This document shows, piece by piece, positions 26,800-34,578 of a stretch of DNA of 64,000 bases (the stretch's first letter is position 1; each line of letters starts with the position of its first letter). The DNA lies in assembly GCF_003261575.2 (NCBI RefSeq), contig NZ_CP036175.1:2914001-2978000 (forward strand), read 5' to 3'. Under the pieces are notes generated by a model, which was not told where the DNA came from, searched no databases, and was given only the letters and a program-made list of their open reading frames with translations. A program made the translations under genes and the position numbers. Source of the DNA: Klebsiella huaxiensis (GTDB taxonomy: Bacteria > Pseudomonadota > Gammaproteobacteria > Enterobacterales > Enterobacteriaceae).

Positions 26800-29100
26800 A
26801 TGAGTAATAAAAGACGCGTCGTCCCAGGCGTCCATCCCTATGATGGCCCGGCGGGCGGTTGGGGAGCATTAAAAGCCACCGCCATCGCCGTTCGCACGCA
26901 AATGGATGCGCTTGATGCCCCCGCCACGCTACTGCGTACCAACCAGCCGGATGGTTTTGATTGCCCCGGCTGCGCCTGGCCGGACAAAGAGCATAAATCG
27001 ACGTTTCAATTCTGCGAAAACGGTGCGAAAGCGGTCACCTGGGAAGCCACCAGCAAACGCGTCACTGCGGAGTTTTTGGCAGCTAACACCGTCACTTCGC
27101 TGCTGGCGAAGAGCGATTTTGAGCTGGAAGGCTACGGGCGCTTAACCCAGCCTTTGGCTTACGACAAGCAGAGCGATACCCTACGTCCGGTTTCATGGGA
27201 GGATGCCTTCAGTCGTATTGGCGAAATCCTTCGCACCATGCAGCCCAACGAAGTGGAATTCTACACCTCCGGGCGTGCCTCCAATGAAGTTGCTTATTTA
27301 TTCCAGCTTTTTGCCCGCGAATTTGGCACCAATAACTTCCCTGACTGTTCAAATATGTGCCATGAGTCGACCAGCGTCGGCCTGCCGCAGTCTATTGGCA
27401 TCGGCAAGGGAACGGTCTCACTCGATGATTTTGACAAAACCGAGCTGGTTATCTCCATCGGTCATAACCCCGGCACCAACCATCCGCGCATGATGGGGAC
27501 GCTGCATGAACTCGCGCGTCGCGGCGTGCCGATTATTGTTTTCAACCCGCTAAAAGAGCGCGCGCTGGAGCGTTTCGCCGACCCACAGAACGTCATCGAA
27601 ATGGCCACATACCGTTCGACCAACATTGCCTCTACCTATTTCCAGGTGAAAGCGGGGGGAGATGCGGCGGCGCTTAAGGGCATTGCGAAGGCGTTGTTAC
27701 GTCTGGAAGAAGAGCAGGGTGAGGTACTGGATCAGGCGTTTATCGCCGAGCATACGTTGGGTTTTGCTGACTTTGCAGAGGATCTGCATGCCACGAACTG
27801 GCAGGACATTGAACGCGAGTCGGGTTTGACGCGCGACAGCCTTGAACGCGTGGCGGCGGCTTACGCTAAATCGAACGCCACCATTATTACCTACGGTATG
27901 GGCATCACCCAGCATAACAAGGGCACCTCTAACGTGCGCCTGATTGCCGATCTGCTGCTGATGCGCGGTAATATCGGCAAGCCGGGGGCGGGAATTTGTC
28001 CGCTGCGCGGCCATTCCAACGTTCAGGGTAACCGCACCGTTGGCATTACCGAAAAACCGAGCGCCCAGTTCCTTGCCAATCTGCAGCGGGTGTTTGGCTT
28101 CACGCCGCCGCAGGAGCACGGTCACGATGCGGTAAAAGCGTTACAGGCAATGATCGACGGCGAATCGAAAGCGCTGCTGTGCCTTGGCGGTAACTTTGCG
28201 GTGGCGATGCCGGATCACGAGCGCGCTTTCCCGGCGGTGCGAAGTCTGGATCTAAGCGTGCATATTGGTACCAAACTTAACCGCTCGCATCTTCTGGTGG
28301 CGAAAGAGACCTTTATTCTGCCGTGCCTTGGCCGAACTGAACTGGATATTCAGGAAACGGGGCGCCAGTCGATTACCGTGGAAGATTCGATGTCGATGGT
28401 TCACGCGTCATCCGGTAAGCTGAAACCCGGCTCGCCGCAGTTGCGTTCGGAACCGGCGATTGTCGCCGCGATGGCAATGGCGACCTTACCGGAGAGTAAA
28501 ATTGACTGGCTGGCGCTGGTCGCTGACTACGACAGGATCCGCGATCTGATCGAGCAGACGATTCCGGGTTTCGATGATTACAACCAGCGTATTCGCCACC
28601 CCGGCGGTTTTCGTATGCCGCTGCCGCCAACAGAACGTATCTGGCCGACGCCGACCGGCAAAGCGATGTTCTCGGTTTTCCACGGCGTGCACGAAAACCA
28701 GCAAGTCGATGGTGACGATGTGATGCGTCTGGTCACGCTGCGCAGCCACGATCAGTACAACACCACGATTTACGCCATGGACGACCGCTATCGTGGGGTT
28801 TTTGGCCGCCGCGATGTGCTGTTTATGAACGAACAGGATATGGCTGCGCAGGGGTTCGAGCACGGTGACCGGGTGGATATTCGCTCCGCGCTGCCGGGTA
28901 ATCACCAGCGGCTGGAAGATATCACGCTGGTCGCCTACAGCATCGCGCCGGGCACCGTTGCTGCCTACTATCCGGAAGCTAACGTCCTGGTTCCTCTGGA
29001 CTATCTTGATAAAGAGAGCGGTACGCCTTCCTATAAATCAGCGCCTATCCGTTTGACACTGCGTTCGAAAGAGATCCGCGCCCTCGAAGGAATTCGCTAG
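26800..29100 (+). CDS. FdhF/YdeP-family molybdopterin oxidoreductase
   Basis: A 766-residue cytoplasmic molybdopterin enzyme of the FdhF/YdeP group. Cys55, Cys58 and Cys72 lie in the N-terminal FDCPGCAWPD...FCENG region, where formate dehydrogenases bind [4Fe-4S]; the pattern is incomplete compared with FdhF. The likely Mo ligand is Cys187 in CSNMCHESTS. Molybdopterin-binding motifs include CIGHNPGTNHPRM-like ISIGHNPGTNHPRM and GICPLRGHSNVQG. No Tat signal is present. E. coli YdeP contributes to acid resistance under EvgA control, but this protein is only moderately similar, so I give no symbol. The substrate is unknown. GGAG precedes the start. Confidence 0.87.
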   Translation: MSNKRRVVPGVHPYDGPAGGWGALKATAIAVRTQMDALDAPATLLRTNQPDGFDCPGCAWPDKEHKSTFQFCENGAKAVTWEATSKRVTAEFLAANTVTSLLAKSDFELEGYGRLTQPLAYDKQSDTLRPVSWEDAFSRIGEILRTMQPNEVEFYTSGRASNEVAYLFQLFAREFGTNNFPDCSNMCHESTSVGLPQSIGIGKGTVSLDDFDKTELVISIGHNPGTNHPRMMGTLHELARRGVPIIVFNPLKERALERFADPQNVIEMATYRSTNIASTYFQVKAGGDAAALKGIAKALLRLEEEQGEVLDQAFIAEHTLGFADFAEDLHATNWQDIERESGLTRDSLERVAAAYAKSNATIITYGMGITQHNKGTSNVRLIADLLLMRGNIGKPGAGICPLRGHSNVQGNRTVGITEKPSAQFLANLQRVFGFTPPQEHGHDAVKALQAMIDGESKALLCLGGNFAVAMPDHERAFPAVRSLDLSVHIGTKLNRSHLLVAKETFILPCLGRTELDIQETGRQSITVEDSMSMVHASSGKLKPGSPQLRSEPAIVAAMAMATLPESKIDWLALVADYDRIRDLIEQTIPGFDDYNQRIRHPGGFRMPLPPTERIWPTPTGKAMFSVFHGVHENQQVDGDDVMRLVTLRSHDQYNTTIYAMDDRYRGVFGRRDVLFMNEQDMAAQGFEHGDRVDIRSALPGNHQRLEDITLVAYSIAPGTVAAYYPEANVLVPLDYLDKESGTPSYKSAPIRLTLRSKEIRALEGIR

Positions 29101-29109
29101 CCGAAATTT

Positions 29110-29138
29110 CGCCCACGACGCATCTACCGCCGTGGGCG
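29110..29138. terminator. Hairpin between convergent genes
   Basis: CGCCCACG (29110-29117) pairs with CGTGGGCG (29131-29138) between the YdeP-like and LysE genes, which converge here. Confidence 0.55.
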
Positions 29139-29143
29139 TTCCG

Positions 29144-29761
29144 CTACTTCTGCGCCAGAATCAGCCTAATACCCAACCCGACAAAACCGGCGGCAAAGCC
29201 CACTCTGAGCCCCTGTAAAACCCTGGGGCGAGTCAGCACGTATCCGCGCATCGCCGCCGAAAACGCGCCATAGAGCATAAAAATCAGCAGCGTCATCAGC
29301 ATAAACACCCCGCTCAGTATCAGCATCTCCCTGACCGGAGAAGCCGAGCTGCTGTGGATAAACTGCGGCAAAAAGGCGAGAAAAAAGAGCGGCAGCTTGG
29401 GGTTAAGCAGATTGATCAGAATTGCGTGGGTAATCACCTGGAGTAGATTGCGTCTCTCACTGTTTTTCACACTCAGGCTACCGCGCTGGGTGAGGGTGGC
29501 CCACGCCAGATACAGCAACCAGGCGACGCCCGCATATTTCACCACGTCGAATGCGGCGGGCGTGCTGTGGAGGATCGCCGCCAGCCCGGTTGTCGCCGCA
29601 AGCATATGCGGAATAATGCCCAGCGTGCAGCCGAAGGCTGCGGCAAAACTCATACGCCTTCCCGCTGATAAACCGGTGGCGATGGTGTAAAGCGCCCCGG
29701 TGCCGGGGGCGATAACCACAATAAGTGAAGTCAGAAGAAACTCAGGGCTGATTAACGACAT
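29144..29761 (-). CDS. LysE/RhtB-family amino acid exporter
   Basis: A 205-residue inner-membrane translocator with six predicted helices. The N-terminal signature VIAPGTGALYTIATGLSAGRRMSFAAAFG and the central NLLNPKLPLFFLAFLPQF are the family hallmarks. AGGAA lies ahead of the ATG. The AraC-type regulator gene lies upstream on the same strand. The exported compound is unknown; homoserine, threonine or a toxic analogue are typical for the family. Confidence 0.88.
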   Translation of the reverse strand: MSLISPEFLLTSLIVVIAPGTGALYTIATGLSAGRRMSFAAAFGCTLGIIPHMLAATTGLAAILHSTPAAFDVVKYAGVAWLLYLAWATLTQRGSLSVKNSERRNLLQVITHAILINLLNPKLPLFFLAFLPQFIHSSSASPVREMLILSGVFMLMTLLIFMLYGAFSAAMRGYVLTRPRVLQGLRVGFAAGFVGLGIRLILAQK

Positions 29762-29846
29762 AACGTAGTTCCTGGCGTAAAGAATCGAAGGCCTGAGTAT
29801 TTATGAAAGCGTCGCGTCGGTATTGAACAAAATTGCACTCCGCCAG

Positions 29847-30668
29847 CTAACGGAGCGCCTGATAGCGTCCTGGCGTCATGGCGAACTGTTTTTGAAAGGC
29901 GCGGGTGAGATGGCTTTGATCGGCAAAACCGGCCATCAGGGCGGTATCAGCAGGTGAATGGCCAGCAGCTAACAGACGGCGTGCCAGCCGCACGCGGGAC
30001 TGTATCAGGTAGGCGTGTGGCGTGATGCCGGTTTCGCGAGCGAAGCCGCGGATCAATTGAAAGCGGCTGATACCGCTCAGGGCGGCGAGAACGTCGAGAG
30101 AGATTTTCTCTTCGGGGACATCATCAATATATTGTTTGGCTAGCGCAACAGCCGGAGAGTCACATTTATCAGGCGACCTGGTGCAGAGATGAAAACGGGT
30201 GACCCGCATCAGGCATTGCAGCAGCGCCTCTTCCACTGCAATATCGTCGGCCACAAGGGCGGTAATTTCGCCGAAAAGCCGTTGCATAAGCTCCCGCAGC
30301 AGTGGATCGTCAACAACCGGGCGCAGGAGAATATCTTCGGCCTTCCTCTCTCCCTGAAATTCGCCAGCAACGAGTTCAGGATCGAAATAAACCATCTGCC
30401 AGCTGCGGGGGCCATCCAGCGGGATGCCATCGTGCATCTCCCCTGGGTTGACCATAATGATATTTCCGGCGGCGGCCTCGATTTTGCCAAGATGGCTCCA
30501 CGAGCGCTGCGCGCCCTGAGTGAAAATGCCGATACCAAATTGATCGTGCGAATGGCGCGGAAAGCTCTGTTCCGTGACTAACGACATGGCTTCCAGCCCC
30601 GGCAGAGTTAGCCGGTGCTGCTGAACGTGATGAAGGCGAGTTTTCAACGGTTTCTCCTGCCAGCGCAT
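29847..30668 (-). CDS. AraC-family transcriptional regulator
   Basis: A regulator of about 273 residues, with an N-terminal AraC-type cupin sensor domain (FGIGIFTQGAQRSW...NIIMVNPGEMHDG) and a C-terminal double helix-turn-helix (LDVLAALSGISRFQLIRGFARETGITPHAYLIQSRVRLARRLL ... FADQSHLTRAFQKQFAMTPGRYQ). This type often controls a neighbouring LysE exporter, here the next gene downstream. The start is uncertain: an in-frame TTG at 30704 would add 12 residues; I take the ATG at 30668. Confidence 0.87.
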   Translation of the reverse strand: MRWQEKPLKTRLHHVQQHRLTLPGLEAMSLVTEQSFPRHSHDQFGIGIFTQGAQRSWSHLGKIEAAAGNIIMVNPGEMHDGIPLDGPRSWQMVYFDPELVAGEFQGERKAEDILLRPVVDDPLLRELMQRLFGEITALVADDIAVEEALLQCLMRVTRFHLCTRSPDKCDSPAVALAKQYIDDVPEEKISLDVLAALSGISRFQLIRGFARETGITPHAYLIQSRVRLARRLLAAGHSPADTALMAGFADQSHLTRAFQKQFAMTPGRYQALR

Positions 30669-30788
30669 GATACGAGTGTAGCCTTGTGAACGCAGGACGA
30701 GCAACAGCCTGATGGCGCTTGAATTTCATGGTTGCTGAACATAACATTTAACTAACATTTTTCCTGCTGCGCTCACCATGGATAACGG

Positions 30789-31691
30789 ATGGATATCAAA
30801 CAGCTTAAATATCTGATTGCGCTCGACAGGACGCGTCATTTTGGCCAGGCCGCGGCGGCTTGCCATATCACCCAGCCCACGCTTTCGATGCGTATCCGCA
30901 ATCTTGAAGAAGAGCTTAATTTGACGCTGATCCAGCGCGGGCAGCGATTTGAGGAATTTACCCCAGAAGGCGAGCGTATTCTCGCCTGGGCACGAGCGCT
31001 GCTGGCAGCGCACGACGGGCTGGAAGCGGAGGCGGCTATCTGTCGCGGGCAGATGGTCGGCCAGCTAAGAGTAGGAATGGTGCCGTTAGCCAGCCTGAAT
31101 CCGATGCAGCTGATTAAACCACTGGCTGATAAATACCCGGAGCTGCAGTTCAGCCTGCTGTCGATGACTTCGGAGCAGATTATCGACGGCGTCAGCCGCA
31201 ACCAGCTGGACCTGGGGATCTGCTATCTGCATCACGTCGATAGCCAATTGTTTAATGTGGTCTGGTTGCCCAATACCCGCATGGGTTTGCTGCATGATAA
31301 ACGTCACTATCAGTTTGAGGATACGACTCCTGAATGGGAGACGCTGGCCGCACTGCCGCTGGGGTTTCTGACCAAGGGCATGTATTACCGTGAATCAATT
31401 GAAATGAGTTTTAAAGCCAAAGGGCTGGCGCCAAAGTACGTTTTTGAAAGCGACTCCACTTTTCAAATTATTCAGGCGGTGCAGGCCGGGATCTGCTGCG
31501 CGATTATGCCGCTCAATAACGGTCTTGAAGCGTTGAGCGATAATCTGGATATCAGGCCCATCGCGGAGACGGAAGTCGACTCGATGCTGGCGCTGATTAT
31601 GCGTAACAAAGAACCGGTGTCGTCGTTGGCGGAAAAATGTTTTGCTGATGCGCAGGTGATTTTTGGCGAATCAACACACGCCGCCGGTTAA
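30789..31691 (+). CDS. LysR-family transcriptional regulator
   Basis: A 300-residue LTTR with the N-terminal helix-turn-helix KYLIALDRTRHFGQAAAACHITQPTLSMRIRNLEEEL and an effector domain from about residue 90 (GQLRVGMVPLASLNPMQLIKPLADKYPELQF). It resembles the CysB/CbbR-like branch rather than OxyR; no redox cysteine pair typical of OxyR is seen. It is convergent with the MFS transporter gene. Its target is not evident from position. Confidence 0.88.
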   Translation: MDIKQLKYLIALDRTRHFGQAAAACHITQPTLSMRIRNLEEELNLTLIQRGQRFEEFTPEGERILAWARALLAAHDGLEAEAAICRGQMVGQLRVGMVPLASLNPMQLIKPLADKYPELQFSLLSMTSEQIIDGVSRNQLDLGICYLHHVDSQLFNVVWLPNTRMGLLHDKRHYQFEDTTPEWETLAALPLGFLTKGMYYRESIEMSFKAKGLAPKYVFESDSTFQIIQAVQAGICCAIMPLNNGLEALSDNLDIRPIAETEVDSMLALIMRNKEPVSSLAEKCFADAQVIFGESTHAAG

Positions 31692-31702
31692 TCCCGGCGG
31701 CG
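31679..31702. terminator. GC-rich hairpin between convergent LysR and MFS genes
   Basis: CGCCGCCGG (31679-31687) pairs with CCGGCGGCG (31694-31702); it overlaps the LysR stop codon. No T-run. Confidence 0.45.
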
Positions 31703-31709
31703 CTTGCAA

Positions 31710-33119
31710 TCAGATATTCTCCAGGCTTATTCCCCGGGTTTTTGGACCGAAAATACCCACTGACAGCATCACCATCAGCATGCTGGCGACAATAAAGCTG
31801 ATGACGCCAGGCGTACCGGCATATTGCAAAATAATGCCGATCAGAATGCTGGTGATCGCTGTCGACAGGCGGCTAAAGGAGTAGCAGAAGCCTACCGCCC
31901 GCGCGCGAATATGGGTCGGGAAAACCTCCGCCTGATAAGCGTGATAGCTGATGGTCAACCAGGCGTTCGACCAGGTTATCATAAACCCGCAAATCACCAG
32001 CAGCACCGGACTGTTTTGCAGGGCAAAGAGGGTACCGAAGATCACCGTCATCAACGCGGAAAGAACAATTTGCCATTTGTTTTCAAAGCGGTGTACGAAG
32101 CGGGTGCAGAACAGACAGCCAATCGGGTAGGCGAGGGTAATAAAAAACGCATACAGCAGGCTATGGGTAATGCTCGCCCCCTGGCCCGAAAGCAGCGCGG
32201 GCAGCCAGTTGCCAAAGCCAAAGAAGCCGATGGCCTGGAAGAAGTTCATCACCATTAGCATGATGGTGCGTTTGCGGTACTGCGGAGCCCAGATCTCTTT
32301 AAAGTTTCCCAGCTTACGCGGGCTGTTGTGCTGCTCAACGGAATGCCGTGGTGACGGAGAAACGCCGCAGCGCTGCTCCATTTCGCACATCACCTTGTGG
32401 GCGTCCTCGTGGCGGCCTTTTTCCTCCAGCCAGCGCGCCGACTCCGGGAGCTTCTTACGGATAACCCATATCACCAGCGAGCAGAGCGCGCCGAAGATAA
32501 TCACCCAGCGCCAGCCGGTGAGACCAAAAAGCGTGGTGGGCACCAGCATCCACGACATCAGCGCTACGGCGGGAACCGATAAGAACTGAATAAAGAAGGC
32601 GAAAGCGAAGGCTTTATTACGCAGATGGGTCGGTACCCATTCGCTTAAGTAGGTGTCAATGGTGACCAGCTCAATGCCAAGACCGACGCCGACCAGAAAA
32701 CGGCAGAAAATCACGCCTTCGGCGCTGCTCTGTAGTGCCATGATCAGGGAAAAAACGCCGTACCAGGCGAGGGCGAACATAAACGTCAGGCGGCGCCCCA
32801 GTTTATCCGCCAGAGGGGCAAGCAGGCTGGCGCCGATAAACAGTCCCATAAAGGTTGACGAGGCAAACGCCGCCTGGTCGGATATACCGAAGATTCCGTT
32901 CTCGCCGGTATGGAAAATATCCTCCGCCAGCAGGCCTGTGCTGATATATCCTGTCTGGAAAAGATCGTACAGCTCGAAGAAACCGCCCAGCGCCAGCAGC
33001 GTGATAAAGGTCCACAGGCCAACGGAGGCGGGAAGCGCATCAATGCGAGCGGTTAAGCTGGCGTGGGGGTGTCCTGGGGAGACGAACGGTGTATCGCCCA
33101 GAACCTGGGTGGTAGACAT
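31710..33119 (-). CDS. MFS metabolite:H+ symporter
   Basis: A 469-residue major facilitator transporter with 12 predicted helices. The sugar-porter/aromatic-acid-type motif ADKLGRRLTF lies between helices 2 and 3, and LPESARWLEEKGRHEDA in the central cytoplasmic loop. The C-terminal EVFPTHIRARAVGF matches YaaU/NiaP-like carriers. An N-terminal extension of about 35 residues precedes helix 1. Substrate unknown, probably an organic acid. The start is preceded by GAGGAAAATAAT. Confidence 0.86.
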   Translation of the reverse strand: MSTTQVLGDTPFVSPGHPHASLTARIDALPASVGLWTFITLLALGGFFELYDLFQTGYISTGLLAEDIFHTGENGIFGISDQAAFASSTFMGLFIGASLLAPLADKLGRRLTFMFALAWYGVFSLIMALQSSAEGVIFCRFLVGVGLGIELVTIDTYLSEWVPTHLRNKAFAFAFFIQFLSVPAVALMSWMLVPTTLFGLTGWRWVIIFGALCSLVIWVIRKKLPESARWLEEKGRHEDAHKVMCEMEQRCGVSPSPRHSVEQHNSPRKLGNFKEIWAPQYRKRTIMLMVMNFFQAIGFFGFGNWLPALLSGQGASITHSLLYAFFITLAYPIGCLFCTRFVHRFENKWQIVLSALMTVIFGTLFALQNSPVLLVICGFMITWSNAWLTISYHAYQAEVFPTHIRARAVGFCYSFSRLSTAITSILIGIILQYAGTPGVISFIVASMLMVMLSVGIFGPKTRGISLENI

Positions 33120-33432
33120 ATTATTATTTTCCTCAGATAAAATGTTTGCCTGCTAATGTTAATTGATTGTTAATAGTTTTAAATTTTTAATCGCTCGTCA
33201 TACAAGCAACGCACAGCCGAAAATGTTGATAAAATGTGAAAATATTGATGAATGAACTGGTTTTTGCTAAAGCCGCCTGCAGGTTTTGAAGTAAACCACC
33301 GGGAAGAGAGGATGAAGGTTAGCGTTGTCAGCGCTGAATGATGTTAAAACGCGAATAATTTGTTTTATTAGACAATTCTAAACAAATCCTCACCGAAGCG
33401 AGATTTTAACTTTACTCAAATAATTGAATGAC
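33120..33432. other. Intergenic region between MFS gene and mgtC promoter
   Basis: About 310 AT-rich bases upstream of the divergent MFS and mgtC transcripts. I looked for paired PhoP boxes (GTTTA-N5-GTTTA) and saw only a single TAAACA half-site at about 33378-33383. No ORF with a ribosome binding site is evident. Confidence 0.4.
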
Positions 33433-33438
33433 TATAAT
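33411..33438 (+). promoter_or_regulatory. Putative mgtC promoter
   Basis: A perfect -10 TATAAT (33433-33438) with a partial -35 TTTACT (33411-33416) at 16-base spacing. Transcription would start near 33445, giving a leader of about 295 bases, about the length known for Salmonella mgtCBR. Confidence 0.6.
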
Positions 33439-33463
33439 GAGCACAAATTCAAACAGGAGAAAT

Positions 33464-33505
33464 ATGTTGGACAGTCACCCTTACTTAAACATCAAGGCAA
33501 GCTGA
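33464..33505 (+). CDS. First leader ORF of mgtC (mgtM position)
   Basis: A 13-codon ORF, MLDSHPYLNIKAS, with AGGAG six bases before the ATG. It starts about 20 bases after the predicted transcript start. Its stop codon lies in stem 1 of the leader. By position it corresponds to Salmonella mgtM; I cannot confirm sequence identity. Confidence 0.6.
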   Translation: MLDSHPYLNIKAS

Positions 33506-33611
33506 CGCTATTTTTCCTGCGCTGCTTGCCAAACCGGCGGGCAGCAATCTCCTCACTCAGACGATTGCATCCCATAAAGAAAAACGCAGCATAGCTGCGA
33601 GGATAATCGTC

Positions 33612-33662
33612 ATGTTCATGTTTAAAAATACATTATTCCCTCCGCCGTCAACACGACGTTAA
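33612..33662 (+). CDS. mgtP: Second, proline-rich leader ORF of mgtC (mgtP-like)
   Basis: A 16-codon ORF, MFMFKNTLFPPPSTRR, with three consecutive proline codons (CCT CCG CCG). GAGGAT lies upstream of the ATG. The C-terminal codons lie in the 5' arm of stem 2, so ribosome stalling at the prolines would change folding. This matches the known role of mgtP in Salmonella as a sensor of proline-charged tRNA. Confidence 0.68.
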   Translation: MFMFKNTLFPPPSTRR

Positions 33663-33738
33663 TCGCCTCCCCGGCGACAATTTGTCGTGTGCTGAATAAA
33701 GCACGTATTTAATTCTTCCAGCAAAAATGGAGGAACGT

Positions 33739-34422
33739 ATGTTGATGTTTCCTTATATCGCAAATTTACTCGCAGCGATGCTGTTGGGTGCGCTGATTGG
33801 CGCCGAAAGACAATGGCGTCAGCGTATGGCGGGTCTACGCACTAATGCACTGGTGGCAACCGGCGCGGCGGTTTTTATTCTCAGCTCAATTTCAACATCG
33901 CCGGATAGTCCTGGGCGTATTGCGGCGCAGGTGGTCTCCGGCATAGGCTTCCTTGGCGCGGGCGTTATCATGCGCGAAGGTATGAACGTGCGTGGCCTGA
34001 ATACCGCAGCCACGCTGTGGTGCTCCGCGGCGATTGGCGTGCTGTGCGGACTGGGCCAGTTCTGGCAAGCAGCGGCGGCAACGCTGATCATTCTGTGCGC
34101 GAATATTTTGCTTCGCGAAGCGGCGCAGCGGATTAATCAGATCCCCGGCGCGACTGAAGAAGAGAAATGCTACGTCCTGAATATTATCTGTAATAGCGAA
34201 CATGAAAGCGCTATTCGTCAGCTATTACTGAATATCAGTAAAGAGATGACGCTCAGTTTACAGGGGCTAGTTTCAATAGCAGCAAAAGAACAAGGGCATA
34301 AAGAAATTCGTATTGAGCTGGTCGGCAATGCTGATTATCGAAAGTCACGAGACCTTATTATGTCAAGAATTGGCGGTCACGAAAATATTACGTCAGTCCG
34401 CTGGTGCGTCGAGGGGAGCTAA
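33739..34422 (+). CDS. mgtC: MgtC, virulence factor and F1Fo ATPase inhibitor
   Basis: An inner-membrane protein closely matching Salmonella MgtC, with the N-terminal LLAAMLLGALIGAERQWRQRMAGLRTNALVATGAA and four hydrophobic helices, then a soluble C-terminal domain. In Salmonella it promotes survival in macrophages and low Mg2+ and inhibits the F1Fo ATP synthase. Start choice: GGAGG (33729-33733) lies five bases before the ATG at 33739 (MLMFPY). The conventional start, ATG at 33727 (MEERMLMFPY, 231 residues), has no ribosome binding site because the GGAGG is inside it. The C-terminal 60 residues are the most diverged. Confidence 0.94.
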   Translation: MLMFPYIANLLAAMLLGALIGAERQWRQRMAGLRTNALVATGAAVFILSSISTSPDSPGRIAAQVVSGIGFLGAGVIMREGMNVRGLNTAATLWCSAAIGVLCGLGQFWQAAAATLIILCANILLREAAQRINQIPGATEEEKCYVLNIICNSEHESAIRQLLLNISKEMTLSLQGLVSIAAKEQGHKEIRIELVGNADYRKSRDLIMSRIGGHENITSVRWCVEGS

Positions 34423-34466
34423 TCTCCCTGATATTTTACTATTGCAATGGTTTGCATAAGGAGGGA

Positions 34467-34496
34467 ATGATGGATATTCCCATAGGCCTAAAGTAA
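34467..34496 (+). CDS. Candidate 9-codon micro-ORF in the mgtC-mgtB spacer
   Basis: MMDIPIGLK follows AAGGAGGG, a near-ideal ribosome binding site, in the 156-base spacer between mgtC and mgtB. A small stem CGCTT/AAGCG follows at about 34500-34511. It could be a cis-acting leader for mgtB or chance. mgtB itself has only GGGGAA before its ATG. Confidence 0.35.
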   Translation: MMDIPIGLK

Positions 34497-34578
34497 TACG
34501 CGCTTCAAAGCGAAAGAAATACATTATGCATAGACATTTTATGCAGGGACAAACACGTTTTAAATTTGGGGAACAATC

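Larger units (their letters stand above)
33445..33738 (+). promoter_or_regulatory. mgtCBR regulatory leader RNA
   Basis: A long 5' leader with two short ORFs and several hairpins. Stem 1 pairs GGCAAGC (33496-33502, at the end of the first ORF) with GCTTGCC (33534-33540). Stem 2 pairs ACACGAC (33651-33657, at the end of the second ORF) with GTCGTGT (33684-33690), enclosing CGCC/GGCG. In Salmonella the corresponding leader senses ATP (mgtM ORF) and proline-charged tRNA (mgtP ORF) and controls elongation into mgtC. The same layout here suggests the same control. Confidence 0.72.

Noticed and set aside
33361..33432. PhoP box for mgtC
   Set aside because: Only single half-site-like sequences were found; no GTTTA repeat with five-base spacing at the correct distance from the -10.
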